Source: DASRAA01 sp963814165 (GTDB taxonomy: Bacteria; Acidobacteriota; Terriglobia; Terriglobales; Acidobacteriaceae). From it: a stretch of 64,000 nucleotides of DNA. The notes beneath the pieces are model-generated. The model ran no database searches, was not told the origin of the DNA, and saw nothing but the letters and a program-made list of their open reading frames with translations. Numbering within the stretch: the stretch's first letter is position 1; every line of letters starts with the position of its first letter. Shown piece by piece: positions 63,943 to 64,000 of this stretch. The position numbers were made by a program, and so were the translations under genes. The DNA is taken from the NCBI GenBank assembly GCA_963814165.1, contig CAWFBW010000017.1, positions 62,001-126,000 on the forward strand, in the 5' to 3' direction.

Positions 63943-64000
63943 GGTGTCAACCAATTAAGAATGGCACAGCCGAAACCGTGCCATTCCAGGTTATCCCTTA

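Overview
The window (about 60% GC, no rRNA or tRNA seen) looks like a chromosomal segment of an acidobacterium (class Terriglobia, Koribacter-like). The pointers are a permease of the acidobacterial duplicated orphan (ADOP) type, several large membrane-anchored Ser/Thr kinases with TPR or beta-propeller tails, a two-part LOG-family protein of acidobacterial type, and several families of short palindromic intergenic repeats. This is inferred from protein families; no marker rRNA is present.

Layout. 0-8 kb: ABC permease end, hemerythrin-like protein, ECF sigma/anti-sigma pair, then dnaG-rpoD. 8-14 kb: a large exported thioredoxin-fold protein, then a minus-strand group (LOG protein, PP2C phosphatase, 3-hydroxyacyl-CoA dehydrogenase, small membrane protein). 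14-24 kb: accessory region with repeats, a SagB-type dehydrogenase behind a small ORF, a Ser/Thr kinase, two complete insertion sequences and a TPR lipoprotein. 23-31 kb: a minus-strand sulfur-related cluster (DszB-like desulfinase, CoA-disulfide reductase-rhodanese, two small membrane proteins) and a periplasmic molybdenum hydroxylase of the isoquinoline 1-oxidoreductase type. 31-40 kb: ADOP permease, fasciclin protein, GT39-like membrane enzyme, OppD-type ATPase, phosphoesterase, RNase H and two SDR proteins. 40-50 kb: RelA/SpoT, HicBA, nitrilase, NHL/propeller protein, a peroxiredoxin, exported proteins, lpxC and a MITE. 50-64 kb: second Ser/Thr kinase, folK, SGNH hydrolase, cupin, gyrA, gyrB, mscL.

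Main discovery candidates. (1) Two genes carry an in-frame TGA where the redox-active cysteine belongs: a BCP-type peroxiredoxin (TGA exactly at the peroxidatic Cys of TPG-C-T) and an exported thioredoxin-like/TlpA fusion. In both, a hairpin with a G at the start of its loop lies 18-20 nt downstream, as in a bacterial SECIS. They are probably selenoproteins that standard annotation would split or truncate. (2) An IS and a 130-bp MITE with the same ends have both inserted into the 4-nt loop of a 6-bp hairpin, and the loop itself is the target duplication. (3) A DszB-like desulfinase with a conserved Cys/His/Arg triad sits beside a CoA-disulfide reductase-rhodanese.

Caution. Many genes, including the essential dnaG and the relA homologue, contain single-base frameshifts, mostly insertions. 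This suggests uncorrected sequencing indels rather than gene decay, so exact boundaries of the affected genes are approximate.
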